NCBI GenBank assembly: GCA_964577715.1
Contig: CAZOAA010000001.1
Coordinates: 1 to 64,000 of the forward strand
DNA length: 64,000 nucleotides
Source of the DNA: SUP05 sp964577715
GTDB lineage: Bacteria; Pseudomonadota; Gammaproteobacteria; PS1; Pseudothioglobaceae
Direction: 5' to 3'
The notes under the pieces are model-generated. The model saw only the letters and a program-made list of their open reading frames with translations. It had not been told where the DNA came from and did no database searches. Below, in pieces: positions 34,252 to 43,436 of this stretch (position 1 is its first letter; every line of letters starts with the position of its first letter). The position numbers were made by a program, and so were the translations under genes.

Positions 34252-34933
34252 TTGCATTATTCTCGCCCGAGGTGGATCAAAGGGTATACCTAAAAAAAAT
34301 ATTATCGATTTTTGCGGGAAACCGCTAATTGCTTGGACCATTCTACAAGCCTGTAAAGCTGAAGGGGTGAGTGATATCTGGGTAAGCTCTGACAGTGAAG
34401 AGATCTTGGAGGTTGCTGAACAGTATGGCGCTAATACTATTGCTCGACCTGAAGAAATATCAGGAGATTTAGATTCTTCTGAGTCAGCTTGGTTGCACGC
34501 AGTTGATTTTATTGAGCAAAGGTCAAACCATCCAATTGATTATATTCTAGCGCCACAAGCAACTTCCCCATTGCGACACCCTGAAGATTTTTCTGGCGCT
34601 ATTAGACAGGTTATACAAGAGAGGTCAGATTCGTTGTTATCTGTATCCGAGATTGAAGATTTTTTTATTTGGAAAAAGGGACGTGAACATATAGAGTCGG
34701 TCAACTATGATTATAAAAATAGAAAGCCTCGACAACAGATTGAAGAAACGTATTTAGAAAATGGCTCTTTCTACTTATTTAAGCCTCAATTATTGCGCAA
34801 TGAAAACAACCGATTGGGTGGTGATATTTCATTGTTTAAGATGGATAGATATAAAATGTTTCAGATAGACAATGTTGATGATATTAAACTTTCTTCGGTA
34901 ATTATGAAAGGTTTTGGCCTAAATAACTTATGA
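34241..34933 (+). CDS. neuA: CMP-acylneuraminate synthetase-like cytidylyltransferase
   Basis: 230 residues. It has the CTP-binding motif IILARGGSKGIPKKN (residues 6-20), VSSDSEEIL, LAPQATSPLRHPED, and the sugar-site region ENGSFYLFKP. It lacks the C-terminal phosphatase domain found in some NeuA proteins, whose role is presumably filled by the separate HAD gene upstream. It should activate the ulosonic acid made by the NeuB at 32047 as its CMP derivative. It overlaps the first SDR by 4 nt. Confidence 0.87.
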   Translation: MRISCIILARGGSKGIPKKNIIDFCGKPLIAWTILQACKAEGVSDIWVSSDSEEILEVAEQYGANTIARPEEISGDLDSSESAWLHAVDFIEQRSNHPIDYILAPQATSPLRHPEDFSGAIRQVIQERSDSLLSVSEIEDFFIWKKGREHIESVNYDYKNRKPRQQIEETYLENGSFYLFKPQLLRNENNRLGGDISLFKMDRYKMFQIDNVDDIKLSSVIMKGFGLNNL

Positions 34934-35679
34934 CTGACTATCTTGAGAATCTTTTTTCTCTTAAAGGCAAGACAGCCATTGTAACTGGTGGCTCAAGAGG
35001 TATTGGTGCCGAGATCGCGCTAGCTTATGCTAACTGCGGAGCTAATGTGGTTTGTATTGCTAGATCAGAGTTGGCAGACGATGAGCGACTCCAATCGCTT
35101 TATCGTCAGTGTGATATCTCCGATGAGAGACAGTTCCAAGAGCTCTGTGAATCAGTAAAATCTAACTATGGCGGCATTGATATTTTAGTAAATGCCGCTG
35201 GTATTAGCCTTTCCGAGGTTGATTCGAAAGATGAATTAGAGCGTTTTACAAAAACTCTTGAGGTTAATTTAATTGCAACCTACCAGTGCTGCAATACCGC
35301 CTCTAAATTTATGAAAAATGGAGGTTCAATTATTAACATTACCAGTATTGGTGCTATGCAAGGTTTTCCAAATAACCCGAGTTATGTGGCAAGTAAAGGC
35401 GGCGTTAAAATGTTGACCAAAGCGTTAGCAGTAGACCTAGGAGCTAAGGGTATTCGAGTCAATAATATTGCGCCCGGATATATTAAAACTGACATGACAG
35501 CCAAGAGCTTTGCAAATCCGGTTGCAAATAAAGAACGAGTAGATCGAATGATCATTCCACGATGGGGCGAAACCATAGATTTGGTTGGAGCTGCGATTTT
35601 TCTAGCATCGAAAGCCTCTTCTTATACAACAGGGTCAAGTCTAGTGATTGATGGTGGCTGGACCGCCAAAGGTATGTAA
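34930..35679 (+). CDS. Short-chain dehydrogenase/reductase 1
   Basis: 249-residue classical SDR. It has VTGGSRGIGAEIA (cofactor loop, about residues 19-31), LVNAAGIS, a catalytic Ser in NITSIGAM, YVASKGG (Tyr/Lys) and NNIAPGYIKTDM. All catalytic residues are present. It is the first of three adjacent SDRs behind neuA, with a 2-nt gap to the next. It probably oxidises or reduces a hydroxyl in the ulosonic acid or its precursor. Confidence 0.85.
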   Translation: MTDYLENLFSLKGKTAIVTGGSRGIGAEIALAYANCGANVVCIARSELADDERLQSLYRQCDISDERQFQELCESVKSNYGGIDILVNAAGISLSEVDSKDELERFTKTLEVNLIATYQCCNTASKFMKNGGSIINITSIGAMQGFPNNPSYVASKGGVKMLTKALAVDLGAKGIRVNNIAPGYIKTDMTAKSFANPVANKERVDRMIIPRWGETIDLVGAAIFLASKASSYTTGSSLVIDGGWTAKGM

Positions 35680-35681
35680 AC

Positions 35682-36452
35682 ATGGATCTGCATTTGCTAA
35701 ACAAGAGAGTGGTGATTACAGGGTCTTCTGGCGGTATCGGTAAAGCTATTGCAAAAGGATTTCTGGAAGAGGGTGCTAGTGTGATAATAGTGGCAAGAGA
35801 CCAAGATAAGTTAAGCAAGACTGCAGCAGAGTTAAGTAAGGCCTATGGTGACGATAAGGTCTTTTTTGCCATCTGTGACTGTTCAAAGGAAGAGAGCGTG
35901 CAACAGTTGAGAGGCTTTGTTAGGAAAACTTGGAATGGTGTAGACATTGTTGTGGCTAATGTTGGCAGTGGTAGAAGCGTTCCAGACGCCATACCCTCAA
36001 CCGCACAATGGAGCAGAGTATGGAGTAGTAATTTTGACTCCGCATTACATACTGCGCGTATTTTTACCCCTATGCTAGAAGAATCCAGAGGTAGTCTGTT
36101 GTTTATTTCCTCTATCGCTGGACTAGAGGCATTTGGCGCGCCTGTGGACTATTCAACTGCTAAAGCAGCCATTATCGCTTTTGCTAAGAATATGTCAAGA
36201 AAACTAGCGCATATTCGGGTTAATGTTGTTGCCCCGGGAAATGTTTACTTTGAGGGCGGCTCCTGGGATGAAAAAATTAAGCAAGACAAAGATCGTGTTG
36301 ATAGTCTGATTCGCTCAACTGTCCCTGTGAATCGTTTTGCTTCACCAGAGGAGATTTCGGATGCGGTGGTTTTTTTATGCTCTGATAGAGCAAATTTTAT
36401 AACCGGCGCAACTCTAGTAGTTGACGGCGGCCAGACCGTAGGAGTTTATTAA
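35682..36452 (+). CDS. Short-chain dehydrogenase/reductase 2
   Basis: 256 residues. It has VITGSSGGIGKAIA near the N-terminus, VVANVGSG, FISSIAGLEAFG with the catalytic Ser, and YSTAKAA. The NAG tetrad region reads ANVG, a common variant. It is followed without a gap by the third SDR. It is only distantly similar to SDR 1 by eye, so the three may act on different positions rather than being recent copies. Confidence 0.84.
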   Translation: MDLHLLNKRVVITGSSGGIGKAIAKGFLEEGASVIIVARDQDKLSKTAAELSKAYGDDKVFFAICDCSKEESVQQLRGFVRKTWNGVDIVVANVGSGRSVPDAIPSTAQWSRVWSSNFDSALHTARIFTPMLEESRGSLLFISSIAGLEAFGAPVDYSTAKAAIIAFAKNMSRKLAHIRVNVVAPGNVYFEGGSWDEKIKQDKDRVDSLIRSTVPVNRFASPEEISDAVVFLCSDRANFITGATLVVDGGQTVGVY

Positions 36453-37280
36453 ATGTCAGATAATTTATTTCGATTAGATGGAAAGGTGGTGGTTATTACT
36501 GGAGCTGCCGGCTTACTGGGAAGGCAGCATGCACAAGCAGTGGCGAGTCATGGCGGCACACCTATTTTGTTGGACTTGTCTCAACGCGATGTGGACAGTA
36601 TTGCAACTGAATTAAATGTTAAGTATGGCGTAAACGCATTAGGCTTCTCTGTCGACATTACGAACGAAGAGCAAGTCAAGGAAAATGCAGATTATCTATT
36701 TAGTTTTTTCGGCAAAATCGATGGACTGGTTAATAATGCTGCCAACAACCCCAAAGTTGAAGACAGTGATGAGGTAAATTTCTCTAGATTGGAGCACTTT
36801 CCTTTAGATGTTTGGCAGGATGACATAATGGTAGGGCTAACAGGTTCGTTTTTATGTGCAAAGCACTATGGAGCAAAAATAGCGCAAAGCCAAAGTGGCG
36901 GAACGATTGTTAATATTGCCTCAGATCTTGGGCTAATTGCGCCTGATCAGCGCCTTTATAGGCAGGAGGGTGTTGCCGATGATTTGCAAAATGTTAAGCC
37001 TGTCACTTATTCAGTTGTTAAGTCCGGCTTAGTTGGTTTAACGAGATATCTAGCAACATATTGGCCGGACAAGAATGTAAGATGTAACGCCATGTGTCCA
37101 GGCGGGGTAGAAAACGGCCAACCGGAAGACTTTCTGCAGGCTGTACATGCAAGAATACCCATGGGTAGAATGGCACAGCCTAATGAATATCAGACTACGC
37201 TTTTATGGATGCTGAGCGATGCATCTGGCTACTTGAACGGGGCTGTTATTCCAGTAGATGGTGGCAGAACAACCTGGTAG
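36453..37280 (+). CDS. Short-chain dehydrogenase/reductase 3 (PtmA-like)
   Basis: 275-residue SDR. It has VITGAAGLLGRQHA, GLVNNAANNPKVE, IVNIASDLGLIAPDQ, YSVVKSGL and PVDGGRTTW at the end. The extended loop between the Ser and Tyr motifs, with the NNP and APDQ signatures, resembles the flagellin-modification SDR PtmA of Campylobacter, linked to legionaminic acid synthesis. That is an impression from memory. The DNA here is noticeably G+C richer than the rest (33 of 60 bases in 36481-36540). It ends the second nonulosonate cassette. Confidence 0.82.
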   Translation: MSDNLFRLDGKVVVITGAAGLLGRQHAQAVASHGGTPILLDLSQRDVDSIATELNVKYGVNALGFSVDITNEEQVKENADYLFSFFGKIDGLVNNAANNPKVEDSDEVNFSRLEHFPLDVWQDDIMVGLTGSFLCAKHYGAKIAQSQSGGTIVNIASDLGLIAPDQRLYRQEGVADDLQNVKPVTYSVVKSGLVGLTRYLATYWPDKNVRCNAMCPGGVENGQPEDFLQAVHARIPMGRMAQPNEYQTTLLWMLSDASGYLNGAVIPVDGGRTTW

Positions 37281-37352
37281 TATTGATAAGCAAAGAGAAT
37301 TAGGGGTAAAGAATATGAAAAAAGTTAAGCCGATGCAGGCAAAAACGATGCA

Positions 37353-37594
37353 ATGGCCAGAAGATATGGTGATAACTATAGAATGCTACATGACAAGACA
37401 CACGTATCTTTATTTTCTGATTTTGGTTTGAGTGATTTACTAGAGGATGAGGGATTTTTAGTAAAAAATATTAAATATCCATACTTTTATACTAAGTATT
37501 TTAATTCTAAAGAGATAGCAAAACTATTTAAAATGGTAAAACTTCTCCTGCATTTTATGGGAATATTTTTACAATTTACGCCTTAAAAAAATAA
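37353..37594 (+). pseudogene. C-terminal remnant of a SAM methyltransferase
   Basis: The 319-bp gap between SDR 3 and the radical SAM gene contains the tail of a methyltransferase. One frame reads YGDNYRMLHDKTHVSLFSD, then FGLSDLLEDEGF and NIKYPYFYTKYF. A frameshift near 37530 is needed before the ending KTSPAFYGNIFTIYALKK, which stops at 37592-37594. The HDKTH and FYGNI pattern is typical of methyltransferase tails in glycan loci. The SAM-binding part is absent, so the gene is dead. It sits exactly at the junction between two cassettes. Confidence 0.65.
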
Positions 37595-37599
37595 ATTTT

Positions 37600-38670
37600 A
37601 TGAAAAGTTACACTACAGATGGAAAGGTTGTTCACCTCTCGAAAACAGAACAAATAAATGATAAATTGTCTAGAATTTTAGGCAGTAAATTTGTTGAATA
37701 TAGGGACGAGTGGGATAGGGCTAACAGATTGGAGTTAGTTACTGAGTTTCCATTATTTTTACAATTAGATATGAATCAAGAGTGTAATTTTGAGTGTCCT
37801 CATTGTATTGTGGGGGATATGAGTGTAGCTAAAAAGTACTACAGTGGAGCTCCATTAAGCTGGGAAAAATATAAAATTATTGTTGATGAGGGTAGAGAGC
37901 ATGGCTGTCCATCTATTTCTTTACAAGGAAATAATGAGCCTTTAATGATAAAAGACTTGGAAAAATATATTGAATATGCGCATAATAATGGTTTTATGGA
38001 TATTATGATAAATTCAAATGCTTCACCATTAACTGAAAAAAGAGCTAAATCCATATTAGATAGTGGATTGACAAGAATTAGATTTAGTTTGGATGCTGCG
38101 GATAAGTCTACATTTGAAAAAATTAGATTAGGTGGAAGATATGATCAAGTCATTAGAAATATTGATAGATTTTTGGAGATTAAAGAAAAGGGCGGGTACA
38201 ATCTGCCAGTAACTGGCGTTAGTTTTTGCCATCAAAAAGACAATGAAAATCAAGTAGAGTCTTTTATTAAACAGTGGCAAGATAAGGTTGATATGGTAAC
38301 AATACAGAAATATATGCCACCTGCTCCAGAGCCAGGATATGACAAGTTTTACCCATCTGCTCAAAAGGATAATGACCAGATTGTAAGTAAGGGTTTTAAG
38401 TGTCCACAACCATTTCAAAGGGTTACCATTAGAAATTCAGAGATAACTCCGTGTTGTGCAGCAATTAGTAGTCAGTTAAAGATAGGGGAAGTTGGGAAAA
38501 CAACTATATATGAAGCTTGGAATTCAAAAGGAATGCAGAAGTTGAGAAAATTACATATTGAGGGTAGGTGGTACGATAACCCAGTTTGTAAGGTTTGTAT
38601 AGAAATGTCAGACCCTAAGGCAAAATTTTACACCTCTAAAGCAATCGAGTTAGATATGGATTTGTCTTGA
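37600..38670 (+). CDS. Radical SAM/SPASM enzyme
   Basis: 356 residues. The radical SAM motif is CNFECPHC (Cys62, Cys66, Cys69). The C-terminal SPASM-type region includes FKCPQPFQRV, TPCCAAIS and NPVCKVC for auxiliary clusters. SPASM sugar enzymes can dehydrogenate or epimerise carbohydrates (for example NeoN or BtrN types), so it may act with the two Gfo/Idh dehydrogenases that follow. It overlaps the next gene by 4 nt. Its similarity to the radical SAM protein at 10564 is limited to the cluster motifs. Confidence 0.83.
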   Translation: MKSYTTDGKVVHLSKTEQINDKLSRILGSKFVEYRDEWDRANRLELVTEFPLFLQLDMNQECNFECPHCIVGDMSVAKKYYSGAPLSWEKYKIIVDEGREHGCPSISLQGNNEPLMIKDLEKYIEYAHNNGFMDIMINSNASPLTEKRAKSILDSGLTRIRFSLDAADKSTFEKIRLGGRYDQVIRNIDRFLEIKEKGGYNLPVTGVSFCHQKDNENQVESFIKQWQDKVDMVTIQKYMPPAPEPGYDKFYPSAQKDNDQIVSKGFKCPQPFQRVTIRNSEITPCCAAISSQLKIGEVGKTTIYEAWNSKGMQKLRKLHIEGRWYDNPVCKVCIEMSDPKAKFYTSKAIELDMDLS

Positions 38671-39644
38671 TAAATATAGTAATTGTAGGTTGTGGAGAGT
38701 TTGGAAGTAGACATTTACAAGCATTGTCTTATTTACAAGAATCATCAAATGTGTTTTTAGTTGATAGATCTGAACAATCTTTAACTGTTGCAATAGATAG
38801 ATTTAATAGTGTTTATAATAAAAAATTACAATCATTAGTCAAGGTTGTTGGTGTTAAAAGTATAGATGAGATACAAGAAAATATTGACTTGGTTATTGTT
38901 GCTACAAGTTCTAAAGATAGATTGTTAACTTTGTCTAATGTGTTGAGTGTTATTTCTCCAAAATATATTATTCTAGAAAAGTTTTTATTTCAAGAGTCGC
39001 AAGACTTTGTTGATGCTAAGTTGTTGATTGACGCGTCATCAACAGAGGTTTTTGTTAATCAATGGCTAAGTTCTAATTATTTGTTTTCTAGAATTAGAAG
39101 TTGGCTTGGAGAATTCAATAAATTAAAAATGACAGTTAGTGGTGGAAATTGGGGAATTTCATGCAACTCAATACATTTTGTGGATTATTTTGAAACTCTT
39201 ATTGGTAAGAGTATTGATACGGCAAGTGGAATGTTAAATAGAGTTTATGCAGCAAAAAGAGAGGGATTTTATGAGTTTAATGGATCCATTGTATTAAACA
39301 GTGGTACTAATTTCAATCTTGAGTTGATTTCGGAGGATACTCATGAGGTTGATGTGAATATTCTTATTGAAACCGAAGATAAAACAGTTAGTGCCAGCAT
39401 AAAACCTAATCAACAGGTTTTTGTCAATTTTAAAGATTTTCAGCAAGATGTTGATGAAATTGGAAGTATTCCATTTCAAAGTAAAATTACTAATGTATTG
39501 GTGGAAGAGTTAATGATATTTGGATACTCAAGATTGCCAACATATGAAAAAGCATCAAGACAGCATATGTTATTATTGCCAATTTTTAATAAATATATTA
39601 GAGAAAATTCTAGCTGGAACGGACAAGGCTGCCCCATTACATAA
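38667..39644 (+). CDS. Gfo/Idh/MocA-type oxidoreductase
   Basis: 325 residues. The N-terminal Rossmann fold begins INIVIVGCGEFGSRHLQAL (GxGxxGxxH pattern), with VIVATSSKDR and ILEKFLF in place of the classical EKP motif. The change from EKP to EKF removes the usual cis-proline next to the catalytic Lys region. The C-terminal domain is divergent, so activity on a typical sugar is uncertain. It starts with TTG overlapping the radical SAM gene and should act in the same pathway. Confidence 0.75.
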   Translation: MINIVIVGCGEFGSRHLQALSYLQESSNVFLVDRSEQSLTVAIDRFNSVYNKKLQSLVKVVGVKSIDEIQENIDLVIVATSSKDRLLTLSNVLSVISPKYIILEKFLFQESQDFVDAKLLIDASSTEVFVNQWLSSNYLFSRIRSWLGEFNKLKMTVSGGNWGISCNSIHFVDYFETLIGKSIDTASGMLNRVYAAKREGFYEFNGSIVLNSGTNFNLELISEDTHEVDVNILIETEDKTVSASIKPNQQVFVNFKDFQQDVDEIGSIPFQSKITNVLVEELMIFGYSRLPTYEKASRQHMLLLPIFNKYIRENSSWNGQGCPIT

Positions 39645-39665
39645 AATACAATTAAAAGATTAAAT

Positions 39666-40631
39666 ATGAAATTAGCATTGATAGGATGTGGAAATATTGC
39701 AGAATTACACGTTCCGGCTTTTAAGGCGGCAGGGTTTGATGTTTGTTGCGTTGCGGGCTCATTAAATTCTATAAATGTTGATGATTTTGCAAAGCGACAC
39801 CAGATAGATAAAGTGTATAAAGATCCAGATGATTTGGTACATTCAAACCTATGGGATGCTATCTTAATTGTATCATCAATCGACTCTATACTTGGATATA
39901 TAAAAAAATCCAGTGTCTATAATAAGCCAATTTTAGTAGAAAAGCCTGTTTCGTTAAACTATAAAGAATTGGATAGCGTATTAGATTTTGATAATGTTTA
40001 TGTTGCCTACAATAGAAGATTCTATAGCACAACTAGTTATGCAAATGATTTTTTAAAAAATCATAAAAAGTCTTTAATAAAAATTACTATTCCAGAATCT
40101 AGTATGGGTGAGCTAGGGTTTAACAGTTTTCCGAATCTACTGCCATCAAGGGTTTACGAAAATTCTGTCCATGTAATTGACTTGGTTAATTACATCGCTG
40201 GAAAGATTGAGTGGACGCATGTCGATCATTTATTAGATAAAGAAAAATATTTATCTGTATCTGCTCTTGGAATAAGCAAAGAAGGGCACAATATTATTTT
40301 AAATGTGTGTTTTGACGCCCCTGATAATTTTTCTATAGATATTACAAATGGAAATGAGCGCATTGAAATGCGTCCGATTGAGATTGCTTATCATTATAAA
40401 GGAATGAGAGTTGAGGAGCCAAGTGACGATATTCCGATTAGAAGATATTTGCCTTTGGTAAAAAATACTGTTATTAATTCTAGCTCACGGGAAGAATTAA
40501 AACCCGGGTTTTATGAGCAAGCTAATGATTTTATGGATATATGCAAGGGTGAAAAAATAACAAATAGTGCAACATTAATAGATGCTAAAAATGCTCTTGA
40601 GGTAGTTCATAGGCTGCGAAATAATATCTAG
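39666..40631 (+). CDS. Gfo/Idh/MocA-family sugar dehydrogenase
   Basis: 321 residues. It has LALIGCGNIAELHVPAF (NAD-binding loop), ILIVSSIDSIL, and PILVEKPVSLN with the classical EKP motif (about residue 95). The C-terminal part (SVHVIDLVNYIAGK) fits the family pattern of a His near the active site. It probably oxidises or reduces a nucleotide-sugar hydroxyl. It lies 21 nt after another Gfo/Idh protein and 1 nt before a GT-B-like gene. Confidence 0.85.
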   Translation: MKLALIGCGNIAELHVPAFKAAGFDVCCVAGSLNSINVDDFAKRHQIDKVYKDPDDLVHSNLWDAILIVSSIDSILGYIKKSSVYNKPILVEKPVSLNYKELDSVLDFDNVYVAYNRRFYSTTSYANDFLKNHKKSLIKITIPESSMGELGFNSFPNLLPSRVYENSVHVIDLVNYIAGKIEWTHVDHLLDKEKYLSVSALGISKEGHNIILNVCFDAPDNFSIDITNGNERIEMRPIEIAYHYKGMRVEEPSDDIPIRRYLPLVKNTVINSSSREELKPGFYEQANDFMDICKGEKITNSATLIDAKNALEVVHRLRNNI

Positions 40632-40632
40632 C

Positions 40633-42279
40633 ATGAAAAGCATATACATCTATTCTGGTGTAGACGCTAAAGAAGTAACAAATATTTCTGGAGTTTGTTA
40701 TCATTTAGATACTGGAGAAGTGGCCTCAGATTCTTTAGTTAATGTGAACAATCAACAACGATTAAATGAAATTGCCAGAGATTACTCTTTAGAGTATGCT
40801 GATTTTATTTTTTCTCAAAATAAGATATTTCTTGATAATAATATCATTCTCGATAAAGACTTGTCGTTATTTTTTTTATCTGATTTATCATGTAAGCGTA
40901 CTGAAATTTTTAATACATATTCGAATTATTGCAATATTGTTTTAATAAAGGAAAGTATTGATAAATATAAAATTACCAATATTATTTTTGATGGATGTCC
41001 AAAGGATTTTATCGAATCTTGTACAAGTGCTTTTGGTGGGATTTCATATAAAGCAATTAATATTAAAAAAAAAACAGAAAGAATTAAATATATTTTGATC
41101 AGAAATGCCTATTTTTTCTTATCCATAATTGTTGGTAGATTATTTGAAAGTTTATTGTTTTTAAATAAAAAATACACACACACAACCCCCTCTAAAAAAT
41201 ACTTTTTAACACGTTATCCGTTACACCTTGATGACGATTTTGTTGATGATAAATATGGTAATTTGATTACGAAAAATGATAGCTTGCTGGTAAACATAAT
41301 GACCGATGGTATTCATCAGTGTGTAAGTCCAATAAGTTATATTAAAAATGTTAAGTATTTAAAGCGATCTTCAAGAGTATGCATTCTAGATAGCTACATA
41401 CAGCTGAAAGACGTGATTAAGAGCGTTAAACTTATGTTTAAAATTAGCCATAGCTTTAAACCGCTATATCAAAAAAGATACATATTTAATGGTGTTGATG
41501 TTTCAATTGGTATATGTAATGAAATTTCATTATCTGCTTTGAGAATTCCAAGATTGGTAATGATAGGTGAGTCCGTAAAAAAATTCGCCTCTTTGAACTG
41601 TATTAATGAATTGTATTACTATCTACATGAGTACAGCTATGGAAAATTGTTTACATATGTATTTTCCCGTTATTTTCCAAATGTTAGGCTTGTTGGTTAT
41701 CAGCACGGGCCATCATCAAAGCGAAAAATGGTTTATTTACATGGAAAGGGGGAATTAAGAAGAGACAGTGATGGAGTTCATTCATTCTATCTACCTGATA
41801 AAATATTGGCAGAGGAAAGTTATTCTGCTAATTTATACAGAAAGTCAGGATATCTTAATGTTGAGCTGATGAGTAAAGTGTACAGGTTGTCATATTTAAA
41901 ACGCATACAGGTAAAAAAATCTAATCAAAATGTTGTGCTAATAGTGCCAGGATTGCACGACGGAAGATATTTACTTGAATCGATAAAATATAAGATTTTA
42001 AATAATGGTGGTAATGCATATGTTTTAAAGCCACATCCTAGAGCTGATAATAGTTATGCAGATGAGTATGTATTTATAAAAAACTTAACCACTTCAAATG
42101 ACCATATATCAGAGTTGCTAAAAATAGCAACAAAAGTGATCGCTACGTATAGTTCTGTTGCTATTGAAGCAAATATATTAGGAATTAATGTTGAATTGGT
42201 GGAAATTCCTGGAAAGATCAATGAAAGCCCTTTAATTGATTCTGATTTTATATCTTGTGTGCAAGATATAAAGTACTAA
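40633..42279 (+). CDS. Large GT-B-like polysaccharide biosynthesis protein
   Basis: 548 residues with no firmly recognised family. The middle region has VGYQHGPSSKRKMVYLHGKGE and SFYLPDKILAEES. The C-terminus has VVLIVPGLHDGRYL, YVLKPHPRAD, and TKVIATYSSVAIEANILG. The HG and KPHP motifs followed by a Ser-Ser/Glu-Ala pattern match capsule and polysialyltransferase-like GT-B enzymes. It is cytosolic by appearance, apart from a hydrophobic stretch near residues 155-180. It is one of four such proteins in the window. The end overlaps the region just before the next GT4 start. Confidence 0.5.
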   Translation: MKSIYIYSGVDAKEVTNISGVCYHLDTGEVASDSLVNVNNQQRLNEIARDYSLEYADFIFSQNKIFLDNNIILDKDLSLFFLSDLSCKRTEIFNTYSNYCNIVLIKESIDKYKITNIIFDGCPKDFIESCTSAFGGISYKAINIKKKTERIKYILIRNAYFFLSIIVGRLFESLLFLNKKYTHTTPSKKYFLTRYPLHLDDDFVDDKYGNLITKNDSLLVNIMTDGIHQCVSPISYIKNVKYLKRSSRVCILDSYIQLKDVIKSVKLMFKISHSFKPLYQKRYIFNGVDVSIGICNEISLSALRIPRLVMIGESVKKFASLNCINELYYYLHEYSYGKLFTYVFSRYFPNVRLVGYQHGPSSKRKMVYLHGKGELRRDSDGVHSFYLPDKILAEESYSANLYRKSGYLNVELMSKVYRLSYLKRIQVKKSNQNVVLIVPGLHDGRYLLESIKYKILNNGGNAYVLKPHPRADNSYADEYVFIKNLTTSNDHISELLKIATKVIATYSSVAIEANILGINVELVEIPGKINESPLIDSDFISCVQDIKY

Positions 42280-42287
42280 CTGTAAAA

Positions 42288-43436
42288 ATGACAATAAAGG
42301 TTTCACATTTTGTAGGTTTATCTGGTATTGGAGGAGTTCAAAGGAATTTTTTTGAATACATGGGATTTGCAAAAGACGCGAATATAACTCATAAAGTCTA
42401 CACAATTGGTGGTGTTGGTGAAGAGTATACTGCCGCTTTTAAAACATTTAATATATTGAATGTCATAAACTTATTAGTATTTATAAGGGATATTGTCTCT
42501 AATAATACTATAGTTCATTTCTATAATAATTTATCAAGTTTAAAACTACTTATATTCCTTTTCTTTCTGCCAACAAAAAAAATTATAATGCATGAGAGAG
42601 GGGGGGTATGGAACACGCCATTATCTAGATCCTTTGTTATAAGAAATATTGTAAAAAAAGTGGACATAATTATTGCCAATTCAAATGCAACAAAAGCAAT
42701 TCTTAATCAGAAGTTTTACATATCTAATAATAAGATACAAGTTATCCATAATGGAATAGATATCACCACGTATTGTGTTAAAGATAAAGTAAATTCAGAA
42801 AAAAAATTTATTATTGGATTTCTTGGTAGGTTTGACACGCCGAAAGGCATAAAAATATTGATAGATGCAGTTAAGTACATCAATACTACTAAAGGTCTCC
42901 GAAATGATTTTGAGTTGCATATTGCTGGAGATGGCCCACTAAGGGGCTGCTTGAAAGCGATATCGAAGAATATAGATAATATTAAATTTATCGGAAGAGT
43001 TGACAATCCCTATGTTTTTTTAAGCAAGATAGATATATTAATCATTCCTTCAATTAGAGAACCTTTGGGAAATGTTAGTTTAGAGGCTGGACTGTGCAAG
43101 GTTGCTGTTATTGCGAGTAATATAGATGGAATACCAGAAATAATAGATGACAATGTAAGTGGAAAATTAATCACGCCGAAAGATGCGCTGGATAAAAGTT
43201 GCTATTCTAAAGAATCTGTTGCATTTCCAGAGGTGGTATTCTTTCCAGAACGTAAAAAAATAGACGCCCCTTTACAAGTCAATTTTAAAGAGCTATCTGA
43301 CGAAATTATCATACTTATGAATGATGATAAGTTGAGAGACTATTACGCAAATAACTTAAATAAAAGGGTTATAAAATACTTTAATATTAATCGATATGCG
43401 TCAGAGTTGCATGATTTATATAAAAGATTGTCATGA
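42288..43436 (+). CDS. GT4 glycosyltransferase
   Basis: 382 residues, GT-B fold. It has the N-terminal SGIGGVQRNFFEY (acceptor domain), IIANSNATKAIL, QVIHNGIDITTY, FLGRFDTPKGIKILIDAV, LHIAGDGPL, and the donor-site EPLGNVSLEAG (E-x7-E pattern). The start ATG 42288 lies 8 nt after the previous stop; the frame is open further upstream, but inside that gene. The sugar donor cannot be told. A G7 tract at 42600-42606 encodes part of HERGGVW. Confidence 0.88.
   Translation: MTIKVSHFVGLSGIGGVQRNFFEYMGFAKDANITHKVYTIGGVGEEYTAAFKTFNILNVINLLVFIRDIVSNNTIVHFYNNLSSLKLLIFLFFLPTKKIIMHERGGVWNTPLSRSFVIRNIVKKVDIIIANSNATKAILNQKFYISNNKIQVIHNGIDITTYCVKDKVNSEKKFIIGFLGRFDTPKGIKILIDAVKYINTTKGLRNDFELHIAGDGPLRGCLKAISKNIDNIKFIGRVDNPYVFLSKIDILIIPSIREPLGNVSLEAGLCKVAVIASNIDGIPEIIDDNVSGKLITPKDALDKSCYSKESVAFPEVVFFPERKKIDAPLQVNFKELSDEIIILMNDDKLRDYYANNLNKRVIKYFNINRYASELHDLYKRLS

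Noticed and set aside
42600..42606. G7 tract as a phase-variation site
   Set aside because: Seven-base G runs occur at least four times here (also 17415, 46156, 56279) in well-conserved motifs, so length seven alone is not a signal.
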